Shown: positions 1 to 7,999 of the stretch, in pieces
How positions within the stretch are numbered: the stretch's first letter is position 1
Layout of the letters: each line of letters opens with the position of its first letter
NCBI GenBank assembly: GCA_003249255.1
Contig: QKJP01000063.1
Span: 1 to 54,373 of the forward strand
Direction: 5' to 3'
DNA: 54,373 bases
From: Bacteroidales bacterium
GTDB lineage: Bacteria; Bacteroidota; Bacteroidia; Bacteroidales; Marinilabiliaceae
Made by a program: the position numbers and the translations under genes
Notes under the pieces: model-generated
The model's input: the letters and a program-made list of their open reading frames with translations, nothing else
Database searches by the model: none
Told to the model about the DNA's origin: nothing

Positions 1-2
1 AT

Positions 3-137
3 ACCAAGCATGGCGTTCCTTGGGAATTGATTTATTCGTTTCGGTTTGAAACGAGATCAGAAGCTGTTCGTTTGGAAAGTAAAATAAAGAAACGTGGAAT
101 AGCTCGATACCTCAATGATGTTGCATTGGAAGGTTAG
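3..137 (+). CDS. GIY-YIG nuclease family protein, 3' end only
   Basis: The window opens inside this gene; only the last 44 codons are visible, ending at a TAG at 135-137. The reading frame gives a stretch with GVPWELIYSFRFETRSEAVR followed by E-KIKKRG-ARYL. This is the usual C-terminal half of the small (80-100 residue) single-domain GIY-YIG (UvrC N-terminal-like) nucleases common in Bacteroidota, including the metal-binding Glu in the R-E-K segment. The biological role of these stand-alone proteins is not settled. The gene stops one base before a 3' tRNA fragment, an arrangement I recall as recurrent for this family in Bacteroidota. Confidence 0.7.
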   Translation, partial: TKHGVPWELIYSFRFETRSEAVRLESKIKKRGIARYLNDVALEG

Positions 138-138
138 T

Positions 139-188
139 GCATCACGCATTAGCGTGAGGGTCCCAGGTTCGAATCCTGGTACCTCGAC
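139..188 (+). pseudogene. 3' fragment of a tRNA gene (class II type)
   Basis: The segment contains a T arm (CCAGG-TTCGAAT-CCTGG at 164-180), a 3' acceptor-like strand (TACCTCG, 180-186) and, just upstream, a CACGC-ATTA-GCGTG hairpin that resembles the long variable arm of a Ser/Leu-type tRNA. No matching 5' acceptor strand, D arm or anticodon arm is present; that space is occupied by the end of the GIY-YIG reading frame. I read it as a tRNA 3' remnant left at the edge of an inserted element, not as a working tRNA. Confidence 0.55.
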
Positions 189-193
189 AAAAG

Positions 194-227
194 AGCTTGC
201 AAATCTATTGATTTGCAAGCTTTTTTT
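194..227 (+). terminator. Rho-independent terminator
   Basis: AGCTTGCAAAT (194-204) pairs perfectly with ATTTGCAAGCT (211-221) around a six-base loop and is followed by seven T. It directly follows the tRNA fragment and would end transcription coming from the GIY-YIG gene. Confidence 0.8.
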
Positions 228-426
228 GAATGTACTAAACTTAGCTTCTAAGTGGTATTAATATATTTCTATTATCCCTCTTCAATAAAATCGTTAGGAT
301 TTTTATTATTTTTTGCCTGCTTTAGCTGGCGATTAATAAAAGAATGTTTTTTGTATAGGTTTTGATGATTTGTTTTTGCGAAAAAAGTTGCAATTTCAAA
401 CCTTATTAAAGATAAAACCCAAGATT

Positions 427-855
427 ATGGCACAGGTATATGATTTTGAATTGGAGTTTAAGGTTCGTGATTACGAATGTGATATTCAAGGAGTAGTTAA
501 TAATTCAGTTTATCAAAACTATTTAGAACATACTCGACATGAATTTTTAGATGAGATTGGCCTTAATTTTTCCGAATTGTTTGATAAAGGAATTATGGCT
601 GTTGTAGCTCGTATCGATTTGGCATATAAAACACCCTTAAAAAGCAATGATAAGTTTGTTGTGCGTACCAAAGTGGATGTACAAGGTTTAAAGTATGTGT
701 TTTATCAGGATATTTATCGTTTGCCTGATGAAAAGCTTTGTTTGAAAGGAGTGGTAACTACAACGAGTTTGATTAATGGACGATTGGCGGTGTCTGAATA
801 TATAAAAGCTGCTTTTGATGCGGTGATAGCAAAGCGCGAATGGGTAGAGTCTTAA
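427..855 (+). CDS. Acyl-CoA thioesterase, 4HBT/YbgC family (hotdog fold)
   Basis: A 142-residue single-domain hotdog protein. The N-terminal part reads VRDYECDIQGVVNNSVYQNY, matching the family pattern R-x(3)-D-x(2)-GVV-(N/Y)-N-x(2)-Y, where the Asp is the catalytic acid of 4-hydroxybenzoyl-CoA-type thioesterases. It should hydrolyse an acyl-CoA in the cytoplasm; the substrate cannot be told from sequence. I chose the ATG at 427 (MAQVYDF) over an upstream in-frame TTG at 370, because the intervening 19 codons are Lys-rich and unlike the family. The gene stands alone and is convergent with the GNAT gene, with five bases between stop codons. Confidence 0.8.
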   Translation: MAQVYDFELEFKVRDYECDIQGVVNNSVYQNYLEHTRHEFLDEIGLNFSELFDKGIMAVVARIDLAYKTPLKSNDKFVVRTKVDVQGLKYVFYQDIYRLPDEKLCLKGVVTTTSLINGRLAVSEYIKAAFDAVIAKREWVES

Positions 856-860
856 GAGGT

Positions 861-1322
861 TTAAAGATCTGCTTGCCAAAAATACATCGGAGGATCACAT
901 TCTTTAAATTCCTCCGATTTATATAAGTTTTGAGCGACTGGATTATCGTATCTTACTTCTAAGGTTATTTTGCAGCAATTAGCTTCTTTTGCTACTTTTT
1001 TTACGGATTGCATTAGAAATCTACCTGCACCTTTCCCTCTTTCATGAGATATAACAATAAAGTCATGTATGTTAAGTAGAGGTTTGGCTTTAAATGTTGA
1101 GAAATTAAAAAAGCAATTGGCTAATCCTATGTATTGTTTATCCTTTTTTATGAGGATTCCCAGATAGTTGTTTTGTTTTTTTAATCCTTCAATAATTTTC
1201 TTAAAAAGGTCTTCTTCTAAAGCTTGTTCGCAACCCATCTTATCCATCATATAGGCGTTCATTAGCTTAAAGATGGCTTGCTGATGATGAAGGTTATTTA
1301 TATCTATTGTTTCGTGAAGCAC
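861..1322 (-). CDS. GNAT family N-acetyltransferase
   Basis: A 153-residue protein with one Gcn5-related acetyltransferase domain. The acetyl-CoA loop is visible as a degenerate R-G-x-G-x-G/R motif (HERGKGAGRFLMQSVKKVA, about residues 93-111), preceded by the beta-4 strand HDFIVIS and followed by the beta-5/alpha-4 ITLEVRYDNPVAQNLYKSEEF segment typical of the fold. The substrate is unknown. The frame opens with GTG at 1322; a TAA lies two codons upstream, so no longer start is possible. The first ATG (Met21) would cut into the first helix. The gene ends five bases from the converging thioesterase gene. Confidence 0.8.
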   Translation of the reverse strand: MLHETIDINNLHHQQAIFKLMNAYMMDKMGCEQALEEDLFKKIIEGLKKQNNYLGILIKKDKQYIGLANCFFNFSTFKAKPLLNIHDFIVISHERGKGAGRFLMQSVKKVAKEANCCKITLEVRYDNPVAQNLYKSEEFKECDPPMYFWQADL

Positions 1323-1448
1323 GTTTTAAGTATTTATGTTTAATTGTTAATGGTTAATGAAAGGAAGAGAATTAATCATTAATCATTCTGAATGGTCGCA
1401 ATAATTCCATGATGCAAAAAAGATTGGCATAACGTCAAAAAAAAATCA

Positions 1449-1524
1449 ACTCAGAGGCTCAGATTCACAGGATTTTATGATTTAACTTCATAACCTCTGT
1501 GCTTTTGTATCCCCGCCTGCATCG
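1449..1524. repeat. Dispersed intergenic repeat, CACAGAG/CTCTGTG family, copy 1
   Basis: This copy has TCAGAGGCTCAG...CACAGG, a short AT-rich middle, and AACCTCTGTGCTTTTGTATC followed by CCCCGCCTGCATCG. Related copies lie at 7908-7985, about 27015-27100 and 54172-54245; the last shares the CCCCGCCTGCATCG tail. The arms are imperfect inverted repeats and no coding frame runs through. The rest of the 1323-1591 gap holds only an ATTAATCATTAATCATT direct-repeat stretch near 1369-1387. Confidence 0.55.
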
Positions 1525-1591
1525 TGTAGGTCTATGTTAAGATAATTATGTGTAAATACGGATTTGCATTTTTATCATTTAGCATAGATAA

Positions 1592-3148
1592 TTATACTTT
1601 AAATCGCCAGGTTTCAATTTTGTATTTTTTTATGCGTGTACCAAGCATGCGTTCGGTTATTTTTAAAATTTCGGCTGCTTTTGTGGCATTGCCCTTTGTA
1701 GATGTTAATGCATCGCGTATTAATTGTTTTTCCAATTGTTCAACCACGGCAGTCATACCTCCGTCTTTTACGCTGTTTGTTGAATCTGCAGTTTGCAAGG
1801 TTGGAGGAAGGTCGTAGCTGTTTATAGTTTTGTCCTTGGTCATGATACAGGCGCGTTCAATGACGTTTTCCAGTTCACGAATATTTCCTGGCCAACGATG
1901 AGTCATTAGCATGTTCAAAGCAGAAGTCGTTATTCTTTTTATATCAAAGCCATTTTTCTTATTGAATTTATCAATGAAATGATCCACTAAGGATGGGATA
2001 TCGTCTCTTCTTTCTCGCAATGGCGGAATGAAAATTGGGAATACATTTATCCGATAAAAAAGGTCTTCACGGAATTCTCCGGTATTGATGGATTCCTCTA
2101 GGTTTCTGTTGGTCGCACAAACAATTCTAACATCTGCTTTGATGGTTTCGGAGCCTCCTAAACGTTCAAATTCGCGTTCCTGTATTACTCTTAAGAGTTT
2201 TACTTGTGTTGACATCGGTAGGTCTCCAATTTCATCTAAGAATATGGTTCCGCCGCTTGCCATTTCAAAGCGGCCTTTGCGCATTTGATCAGCTCCGGTA
2301 AAGGCGCCTTTTTCATGACCAAATAATTCGCTTTCAATTAAACTATCCGGTAAGGCAGAGCAGTTAACTTTAATCAGATTTTTATCTTTTCGGCTACTGC
2401 CTTCGTGAATGGCGGCTGCAAAAAGTTCTTTACCGATACCACTTTCGCCTCTAAGAAGTACCGTACTGCTTGTTTTAGCAACTCGATCAACCAGAGTATA
2501 GATGTCTCTCATTTTACTAGAGTTACCTATGATACCTCTGGGGTTATCGTTTCCAAGTTTACTTTTAAGTTCTCTATTTTGTTCTCTAAGGGATTCCAGT
2601 TCTTCAAGTTCCTTTTGTTTGCTTCTGGCTGTTTTTGCTATCATTGAGCCAACGATACTTAGAAACTGAATGTCTTCTTCGTTGGATATTTTAGAGTTGT
2701 AAATGCGAATTAAGCTTAAGGCCCCTGCAACCACATTATCAATAACTAAAGGAACGCAGATGAAAGTTAGCTCATTGCCGTCCTTGGTTAGTTCTGATTT
2801 AGTTTTGTTGATGAAGAGTTTAGATTTTGATATTTCCGAAATAACTATTGGACGTGCTAATTCAATGACTCTACCAATAATTCCTTCGCCCAATTCATAT
2901 TTACCTCTGGCATGTTGAGTTGCACTCATTCCATAGGATGATTCTATAAGAATGGTGTTCGATTGCCTGTTAAGTAAAGTAATGAATCCTCTTTCTGCAT
3001 TCATGTGTTTTACCAATAATGACATTATTGGGTCTAAATCAATGCTGAGTTCTTTACTGTCTAAGAGGCGTTGGCTTATTTCAAAGAGTAATGACATTTC
3101 TCTGAAACCATAGCACTCATTTCCTACCTTTTTGCATGATATGCTCAT
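1592..3148 (-). CDS. nifA: NifA-type sigma-54-dependent activator of nitrogen fixation
   Basis: A 518-residue enhancer-binding protein with the NifA layout. An N-terminal GAF domain covers about residues 20-175. A coiled linker rich in Glu/Leu follows. An AAA+ sigma-54 activation domain covers about 205-440, with Walker A GESGIGKE, the sigma-54-contacting GAFTGA loop, Walker B GGTIFLDEIGDL and the R-finger region FREDLFYRINVFPI. A Fis-type helix-turn-helix closes the protein. The C-terminal pattern KGNATKAAEILKITERMLG...KKYKIE closely resembles NifA of anaerobes (TER-x-G...KYGI), which separates it from general NtrC-like activators. Adjacent conserved cysteines of the oxygen-sensitive rhizobial NifA type are not evident. 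It stands alone, about 29.6 kb from nifH. The matching sigma-54 promoter at 32697-32712 supports the assignment. Confidence 0.85.
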   Translation of the reverse strand: MSISCKKVGNECYGFREMSLLFEISQRLLDSKELSIDLDPIMSLLVKHMNAERGFITLLNRQSNTILIESSYGMSATQHARGKYELGEGIIGRVIELARPIVISEISKSKLFINKTKSELTKDGNELTFICVPLVIDNVVAGALSLIRIYNSKISNEEDIQFLSIVGSMIAKTARSKQKELEELESLREQNRELKSKLGNDNPRGIIGNSSKMRDIYTLVDRVAKTSSTVLLRGESGIGKELFAAAIHEGSSRKDKNLIKVNCSALPDSLIESELFGHEKGAFTGADQMRKGRFEMASGGTIFLDEIGDLPMSTQVKLLRVIQEREFERLGGSETIKADVRIVCATNRNLEESINTGEFREDLFYRINVFPIFIPPLRERRDDIPSLVDHFIDKFNKKNGFDIKRITTSALNMLMTHRWPGNIRELENVIERACIMTKDKTINSYDLPPTLQTADSTNSVKDGGMTAVVEQLEKQLIRDALTSTKGNATKAAEILKITERMLGTRIKKYKIETWRFKV

Positions 3149-3170
3149 AATTATTCTCTTGCTGTTGTTG

Positions 3171-3178
3171 CAAAAGTA
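3171..3178 (-). promoter_or_regulatory. Predicted Bacteroidota -7 box upstream of nifA
   Basis: Read on the minus strand this is TACTTTTG, a full match to the Bacteroidota housekeeping -7 consensus TAnnTTTG, about 22 bases before the nifA ATG. No convincing TTTG -33 element stands at the usual spacing. No GG-N10-GC sigma-54 site is seen here, so nifA is probably not itself sigma-54-dependent. Confidence 0.45.
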
Positions 3179-3610
3179 TTAAAAAACAATATTAACCCCT
3201 AATGATCTGGGGGTGTAGTTGGTGAATTGTGTTTTTAAACACTTTTGTTGGGGCTCGTAGAGTAGTCTTTGGAGAAGTTGTCTATTGTAGTTTCTATAAG
3301 ATTATTTATTAAAGTTATGTTTAAAAATGACTATGCAAGCTTTTAAAAAACGGTAGGAGAATTTCATGATTAAAGCTTCTTGCCTATAGCTATTAGTAGG
3401 GATAAGAGGTTGACTGAGGTGTACAATGAAAGAAGAACCTGCTTCGAACTATATACTGGAAAGTCACATTGGCTGTGAGACTTAGTAATCTTTACTTGTG
3501 ATCGGCTTCATGAATTGCCCCCTTTTGTGTTGTTAACCTAACATTTTCAATTTTGTAATGATAAAATAGGATATTCTATTTGTTATTTCATAGGGTAAAG
3601 ACTAACTTAA
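3179..3610. other. Intergenic region between divergent nifA and lipoprotein gene
   Basis: About 430 bases with no supported gene. It contains short imperfect palindromes such as AGTGTTTAAAAACAC near 3230-3245 (minus-strand reading), which could be an operator for nifA. I see no RNA gene or insertion sequence. Confidence 0.4.
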
Positions 3611-4336
3611 ATGTCATCAAGATATTATTCTAATAAAGCTTTAATGCTAATGTTGAAGTTGAAGAGTATATATACTACTATTTTTATTGTAATAGCATTT
3701 TTATTGTTAATTACGCAAGGATGTGTTTCCTCCATTCATCCCTTATATGAAGAAGATCAATACGTGCAAGACGACCGTTTGTTAGGAACATGGCAACGAA
3801 ATGGTGAGTATTGGGTGTTTGAAAGATATAATGCAATAGATTATTCATTAACGCATTACGCAACAGGTGAACCTTCTCGATTTATAGCCCGATTATTGAA
3901 TTTAAATGGAGTGTACTACATTGATATTTATCCTCACTCAGAAGTTGAATCAAATTATTTAAAGGAAATTCATTTTGTCCCAACTCATACGTTTTCTGTT
4001 TTAAAGGTCTATGGTAATCAATTAATAATAACTTTGGCTGATAAGGGATTGGTTAGGCAAGCTATTGATAGGGGAAGTGTAAAACTTGATTACATATTAG
4101 CGCCTGATGAAAAGCTTATTCTTACATCTCCTACCAGGGTACTTCAGCAATTTGTTGCTCAAAATAATTATGTTTTTTCTGAACAGGTAGTGTTAACTAA
4201 ACATAAAGAAGCCAAGGCGGATTTAAGTGAGGGATTTGAAGGTTTTTTTGAGTCAACACCTGATGATGATTTTGAAGAGGAGTTTGAGACGCAACCTGAC
4301 AAGGATGAGCGATTTGAGTATAATGTGACTGAATAA
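3611..4336 (+). CDS. Predicted lipoprotein of unknown function
   Basis: Up to 241 residues. A hydrophobic segment (about residues 22-36) ends in LLITQGC, a lipoprotein signal with the acylated Cys near residue 38. In-frame ATGs at residues 12 and 14 would give a more normal signal length, so the true start may be about 35-40 bases downstream. The mature part has alternating hydrophobic residues suggesting a beta-rich fold, and the last 50 residues are strongly acidic (DDDFEEEFE). I recognise no family. It is a single gene, ending at the shared hairpin terminator at 4382-4411, and lies beside the exopolysaccharide locus without evident link to it. Confidence 0.7.
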   Translation: MSSRYYSNKALMLMLKLKSIYTTIFIVIAFLLLITQGCVSSIHPLYEEDQYVQDDRLLGTWQRNGEYWVFERYNAIDYSLTHYATGEPSRFIARLLNLNGVYYIDIYPHSEVESNYLKEIHFVPTHTFSVLKVYGNQLIITLADKGLVRQAIDRGSVKLDYILAPDEKLILTSPTRVLQQFVAQNNYVFSEQVVLTKHKEAKADLSEGFEGFFESTPDDDFEEEFETQPDKDERFEYNVTE

Positions 4337-4381
4337 TATCCCAATGTTGATTTTTGAAATGAAGTATAGACTTTTAATAAA

Positions 4382-4411
4382 AAAGGCTCTCATTTATTGA
4401 GAGCCTTTTTT
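4382..4411. terminator. Bidirectional hairpin terminator
   Basis: AAAGGCTCTCA (4382-4392) pairs perfectly with TGAGAGCCTTT (4398-4408), with A and T runs on the two sides. It can stop transcription of the lipoprotein gene on the plus strand and of the whole exopolysaccharide locus, whose last stop codon is at 4414, on the minus strand. Confidence 0.85.
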
Positions 4412-4413
4412 AA

Positions 4414-6816
4414 TTATGCTTTAAGTCTTTTAAATAGTTTCTTTTTCCATTTACTTGGCAAGTTTTCATCATAGTAGCCATCTCCATATCCATACCTATA
4501 ACTATAGCTGCCATAACGCTTTCCATAACCCTCGTATACAGTATCATTAAGCACAATTCCAATGTTACTTAGTGTATCTCTCTCTGCCAATTGCTTGATG
4601 TACTCTGTTTGTTTTTTATGACTGTATTTTTGGCGTAATACCATTAAATTTATATCTGAGTATTTTCCGGTTAGTAATCCATCTGTAACTAATGTAACCG
4701 GTGCGTTATCTAAAATAATGTAATCAAACTGTTCTTTTGCTTCATTAATAAAAGCACTAAAATTGCCATTGCCGATTAATTCGGATGGATTCGGTGGTAT
4801 TGGTCCTGAGTTGATGTAATACAAGTTACTTTGTTCAGTACCTCGAATGATTTCACTAAATGTATTATTGTTGTTTAGATAGGTTGATAAACCTGAATCA
4901 TTATGACTGTTAAATAAATTGTGCAAACGAGGTTTACGAAGATCACATCCTACTAATAATACTTTTTTATTATCCATGGCAATAATGGATGCCAGATTTA
5001 AAGAAATAAATGTTTTACCCTCACCCGGTACCATGGAATGAACTGCAACAACTTTTGCTCCGCTCTCTTGAGTCATGTAATTAAGATTTATCCTTAAGCT
5101 TCTAAAAGTTTCAGCAATAGCAGAACGTGGGTTTTGCATCACCGGAAGTTCTTGTGGATAATGATTGTGGGCTATTTCTGCCATAAAAGGCAGTTTACAG
5201 GTTTTTTCGAGTTCTTCCTTAGATTGAATGGTATCGTTGAAGTAATCGCTTAATACAATAACCATAAAAGGTATTGCTAAACCCAGAATTAGCCCAATTA
5301 AAAGGTTGAATGTAGTTTTAGGACCTTTTTGTTCAACAGTTTCAATTCTAGCCGGATCTAAAATATGGGCATCAGGAACGTTAGAAGCCATGGTAATTGC
5401 AGCTTCTGCTCTTTTTTGTAAAAGAAATGTATACAGCTCGTTATTTAAGTCAAAACTACGTTTGATATTAATGAGTTCTTGCTCTGTTTGAGGTAAACCG
5501 GCTAATTCAAGTTCAATGGTACTTAACTGACTATTCAGATTTGTTAATTCGACTTCAGCATTATTGTGAAGGTTTTTGATATTTTCTTCCAATGATTTTA
5601 GTGTGCTTGTAATCTCTTCATTCAATACCTGATAGGCCGGATTAATTTCTTTTACTGATAAAGATAAGGATGATCTTTTGGTGTAAAGTTCACTTAGTTT
5701 TACGACTTGGGCGTTTAATCCTGCATCAACTATACCTACAACAGAAGGAGAAGCCATGAGTTGCATTTGTTCAACATCACCCATGTAATCGTGAAGGTTT
5801 TTGAAATATTCAATTTTGCGGATGCTTTGTTGCTTTTCAATTTCTAATTCTTTTAGTCGTTCAACTACAAAAGTAGCTTCCTGGCTAAGGTCAACGATCC
5901 CTCTTTCAGAACGGAAATTAGAGAATTGTTCACCTGCTGTTTTTAAAGAATCTGTAATGCCTTCTAATTGAGCATCAATAAAACGAACAGTATTTGCCGA
6001 GGTACGGTTTTTTTCATTTAATCCATAGCGCAAATATGAACCAATCAATTCATTCATGTAGTCAACCCCTCTTTCCGGAATGGTTTCGGTCATTTTTAGA
6101 ATAATTCCATCTGCTTTTTTATTAGCAAGGCTTACATCTAATTTCTTCTGAAATGCTTTGGTTAGTTTGTCAAGATTGTTAATGATAAAGTAATAATTAT
6201 CTTCCTTTTCGCCTTTAAAGTCTTCATTAGGCAATATGATGAAATCAAAATATTCATTTGAAAATGTTTCATAGAACTTTCCTACCTCCTCAAATTCAAC
6301 TTTGTGTTTTTCTCCATTTTTGAAATATATGTCATTTACAGTGAGTAAATAGGAAGTTTTTGACATCGGAGTAATGTTAAGTTTTACATCTGTTAGATTA
6401 TCAGTTTTTTTATCTAACATGATGTGGAAAGGGTGGTTTTTATATAAGCCGGCATCTTTTAACATCCCTTTTTTAAACCAAGATACATTTAAACCAATAT
6501 TCTTTAATGCCTCAAGGTTTAATGTATAGGATTGAAGCATTAAAATGTGATTTTCTACATTTGTTTTACTGCCTAAATTAAATCCATCAAAAAGCTTGTC
6601 TAAGCCCATTGATTTAGATTCATCATTTATCAGCACGGAAGACGACATCTCAAAAGTTGCAGGGGTTCGTTTGGCCATAATAAATCCTGCACATAATCCT
6701 AAAAAACCGAATAATGCAAACCAATACCATTTTGAAAGGAGCTTAAAGAGAAACTCTTTTATGTTAAGTTCATCTTCTTTTTCAATGTAATCTACTAGTT
6801 CGTTTATATTTTGCAT
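4414..6816 (-). CDS. Wzc-type polysaccharide co-polymerase / tyrosine autokinase
   Basis: 800 residues. An N-terminal Wzz chain-length domain carries a membrane segment near residues 33-50. A long coiled-coil periplasmic region with a GNVR-type part precedes the second membrane segment (LLIGLILGLAIPFMVIVLSDYF, about 505-525). A cytoplasmic BY-kinase domain follows, with Walker A PGEGKT near residue 600, Walker A' VLLVGCDLRKPRL and Walker B YIILDNAP. The C-terminus carries a tyrosine cluster (YGKRYGSYSYRYGYGDGYY), the usual autophosphorylation tail. In Wzx/Wzy systems this protein controls chain length and works with the outer-membrane exporter, which is encoded 156 bases upstream. It is the last gene of the locus. 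Confidence 0.93.
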   Translation of the reverse strand: MQNINELVDYIEKEDELNIKEFLFKLLSKWYWFALFGFLGLCAGFIMAKRTPATFEMSSSVLINDESKSMGLDKLFDGFNLGSKTNVENHILMLQSYTLNLEALKNIGLNVSWFKKGMLKDAGLYKNHPFHIMLDKKTDNLTDVKLNITPMSKTSYLLTVNDIYFKNGEKHKVEFEEVGKFYETFSNEYFDFIILPNEDFKGEKEDNYYFIINNLDKLTKAFQKKLDVSLANKKADGIILKMTETIPERGVDYMNELIGSYLRYGLNEKNRTSANTVRFIDAQLEGITDSLKTAGEQFSNFRSERGIVDLSQEATFVVERLKELEIEKQQSIRKIEYFKNLHDYMGDVEQMQLMASPSVVGIVDAGLNAQVVKLSELYTKRSSLSLSVKEINPAYQVLNEEITSTLKSLEENIKNLHNNAEVELTNLNSQLSTIELELAGLPQTEQELINIKRSFDLNNELYTFLLQKRAEAAITMASNVPDAHILDPARIETVEQKGPKTTFNLLIGLILGLAIPFMVIVLSDYFNDTIQSKEELEKTCKLPFMAEIAHNHYPQELPVMQNPRSAIAETFRSLRINLNYMTQESGAKVVAVHSMVPGEGKTFISLNLASIIAMDNKKVLLVGCDLRKPRLHNLFNSHNDSGLSTYLNNNNTFSEIIRGTEQSNLYYINSGPIPPNPSELIGNGNFSAFINEAKEQFDYIILDNAPVTLVTDGLLTGKYSDINLMVLRQKYSHKKQTEYIKQLAERDTLSNIGIVLNDTVYEGYGKRYGSYSYRYGYGDGYYDENLPSKWKKKLFKRLKA

Positions 6817-6972
6817 TTTGTTGGAAATTTGTAGTTAAGATATATGATAGAAGTAAATAATGTGCAGATTGCCTAAAGAGCAAATTCGAACATGGCTGTT
6901 ATTTATTGCTTTAAAGTCTTTATTAAACATGGTATTGGGACAATTAACAAAATGTGTTAGTTAAAAGTGAAG

Positions 6973-7761
6973 TTATTTTTCAATAAAGTTTAAAAGTAAT
7001 ATTAGAGTAGAAACACTTGATAGTACTAATGTGAAAATTGGTAAGTTTAGTTTTAATGATTTTGCTGCGTGAGGTTCCACATAAACAACATCATTGGGAA
7101 GAAGATAATAGGCCTCTGATGTCATGAACTCTTTTTTGTTTAAATCTAATTGGAATATTTTATTTCCTTTTTCAGTACTTCTGATGACTCTAAATTTGCT
7201 TATTTTACTATAATCTGATTCACCACTTGCCATACTAATTGCATCTATGATTGTGAAATGATTGTGGTAATTATAGTATACACCAGGGTTTTTTACTTCC
7301 CCAAGTACAGTAACTTTAAAGCTTAATAGTTTTACCTTTACAGTTGCGTTATTCAGGTATTCGTCAGCTTTCCTTTGGATTTCATTTTGTGCTTCCGCAA
7401 CAGTTCTGTTTATTACATTAATTTTACCAATGATAGGTAAGGTTACGTTGCCCATCATGTCTATTTGGAAACCATTTAAAAATTGACCTGAGATATCTCC
7501 ATAATTTTGTGAGGTTCCACCTGTAAAACCAGCTCCTTTTGACGGATTGAATAAGGCACTGACTTCAGGGTTCAAAGATTGAATATCTATGTACAGGTTG
7601 TCGTTTTCTTTTAATTTGTACGTTGTTATGATTGAATTCTCAATTGTTATTTCTTCTTGGTTTTGAGAATTATTTAAGAAAGTCATTTCTTTTCGTGTTC
7701 GACAAGAACTAATTGCCACTGTAAATAGAAAAAAGAAGAGGAAAAGATTAGATTTATTCAT
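6973..7761 (-). CDS. Wza-type outer-membrane polysaccharide export lipoprotein
   Basis: 262 residues from the ATG at 7761. The signal sequence ends in VAISSC, a lipobox. The mature protein has the polysaccharide-export (PES) domain beginning YKLKENDNLYIDIQSL, followed by an SLBB domain (KVTVLGEVKNPGVY). A C-terminal hydrophobic helix (LPIFTLVLSSVSTLILLLNF) resembles the outer-membrane helix of Wza. I reject an upstream in-frame ATG at 7800 because it overlaps a predicted -7 promoter box (7798-7805) and adds 13 residues before the signal peptide. It should form the export channel paired with the co-polymerase encoded next. Confidence 0.9.
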   Translation of the reverse strand: MNKSNLFLFFFLFTVAISSCRTRKEMTFLNNSQNQEEITIENSIITTYKLKENDNLYIDIQSLNPEVSALFNPSKGAGFTGGTSQNYGDISGQFLNGFQIDMMGNVTLPIIGKINVINRTVAEAQNEIQRKADEYLNNATVKVKLLSFKVTVLGEVKNPGVYYNYHNHFTIIDAISMASGESDYSKISKFRVIRSTEKGNKIFQLDLNKKEFMTSEAYYLLPNDVVYVEPHAAKSLKLNLPIFTLVLSSVSTLILLLNFIEK

Positions 7762-7797
7762 TTTGTAAATATTTGACTTTGGAGCCTTTTGAAAATG

Positions 7798-7805
7798 CAA
7801 ATTTA
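7798..7805 (-). promoter_or_regulatory. Predicted -7 box for the export genes
   Basis: The minus-strand reading is TAAATTTG, a full match to TAnnTTTG. Initiation about seven bases downstream would give a leader of about 30 bases before the ATG at 7761. This suggests the export pair can be transcribed apart from the glycosyltransferase genes upstream. Confidence 0.4.
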
Positions 7806-7907
7806 TGATTTGATTTTAAATTTGTAACGATACGGTATTAAGAAACTCATTTGTTTATTATTTCGATCTAATAAAAAATGTATACTCCTTATTGCATATA
7901 ATTATTT

Positions 7908-7985
7908 CAACACAGAGGAACGAAGACACAAAGGTTTTGTATAAAAACTATAATGCTCTGTGTCTCTGTGCTGATTTTTTAGACG
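7908..7985. repeat. Dispersed CACAGAG/CTCTGTG repeat, copy 2
   Basis: CAACACAGAGGAACGAAGAC, an AT-rich loop, then GCTCTGTGTCTCTGTGC form a long imperfect hairpin. The copy lies between the glycosyltransferase gene and the export genes and is related to copies at 1449-1524 and 54172-54245. Confidence 0.6.
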
Positions 7986-7999
7986 TCGCATCATTAGTT

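Noticed and set aside
139-188. Complete tRNA gene
   Set aside because: No 5' acceptor strand, D arm or anticodon arm can be folded from the preceding 90 bases, which are the end of a reading frame.
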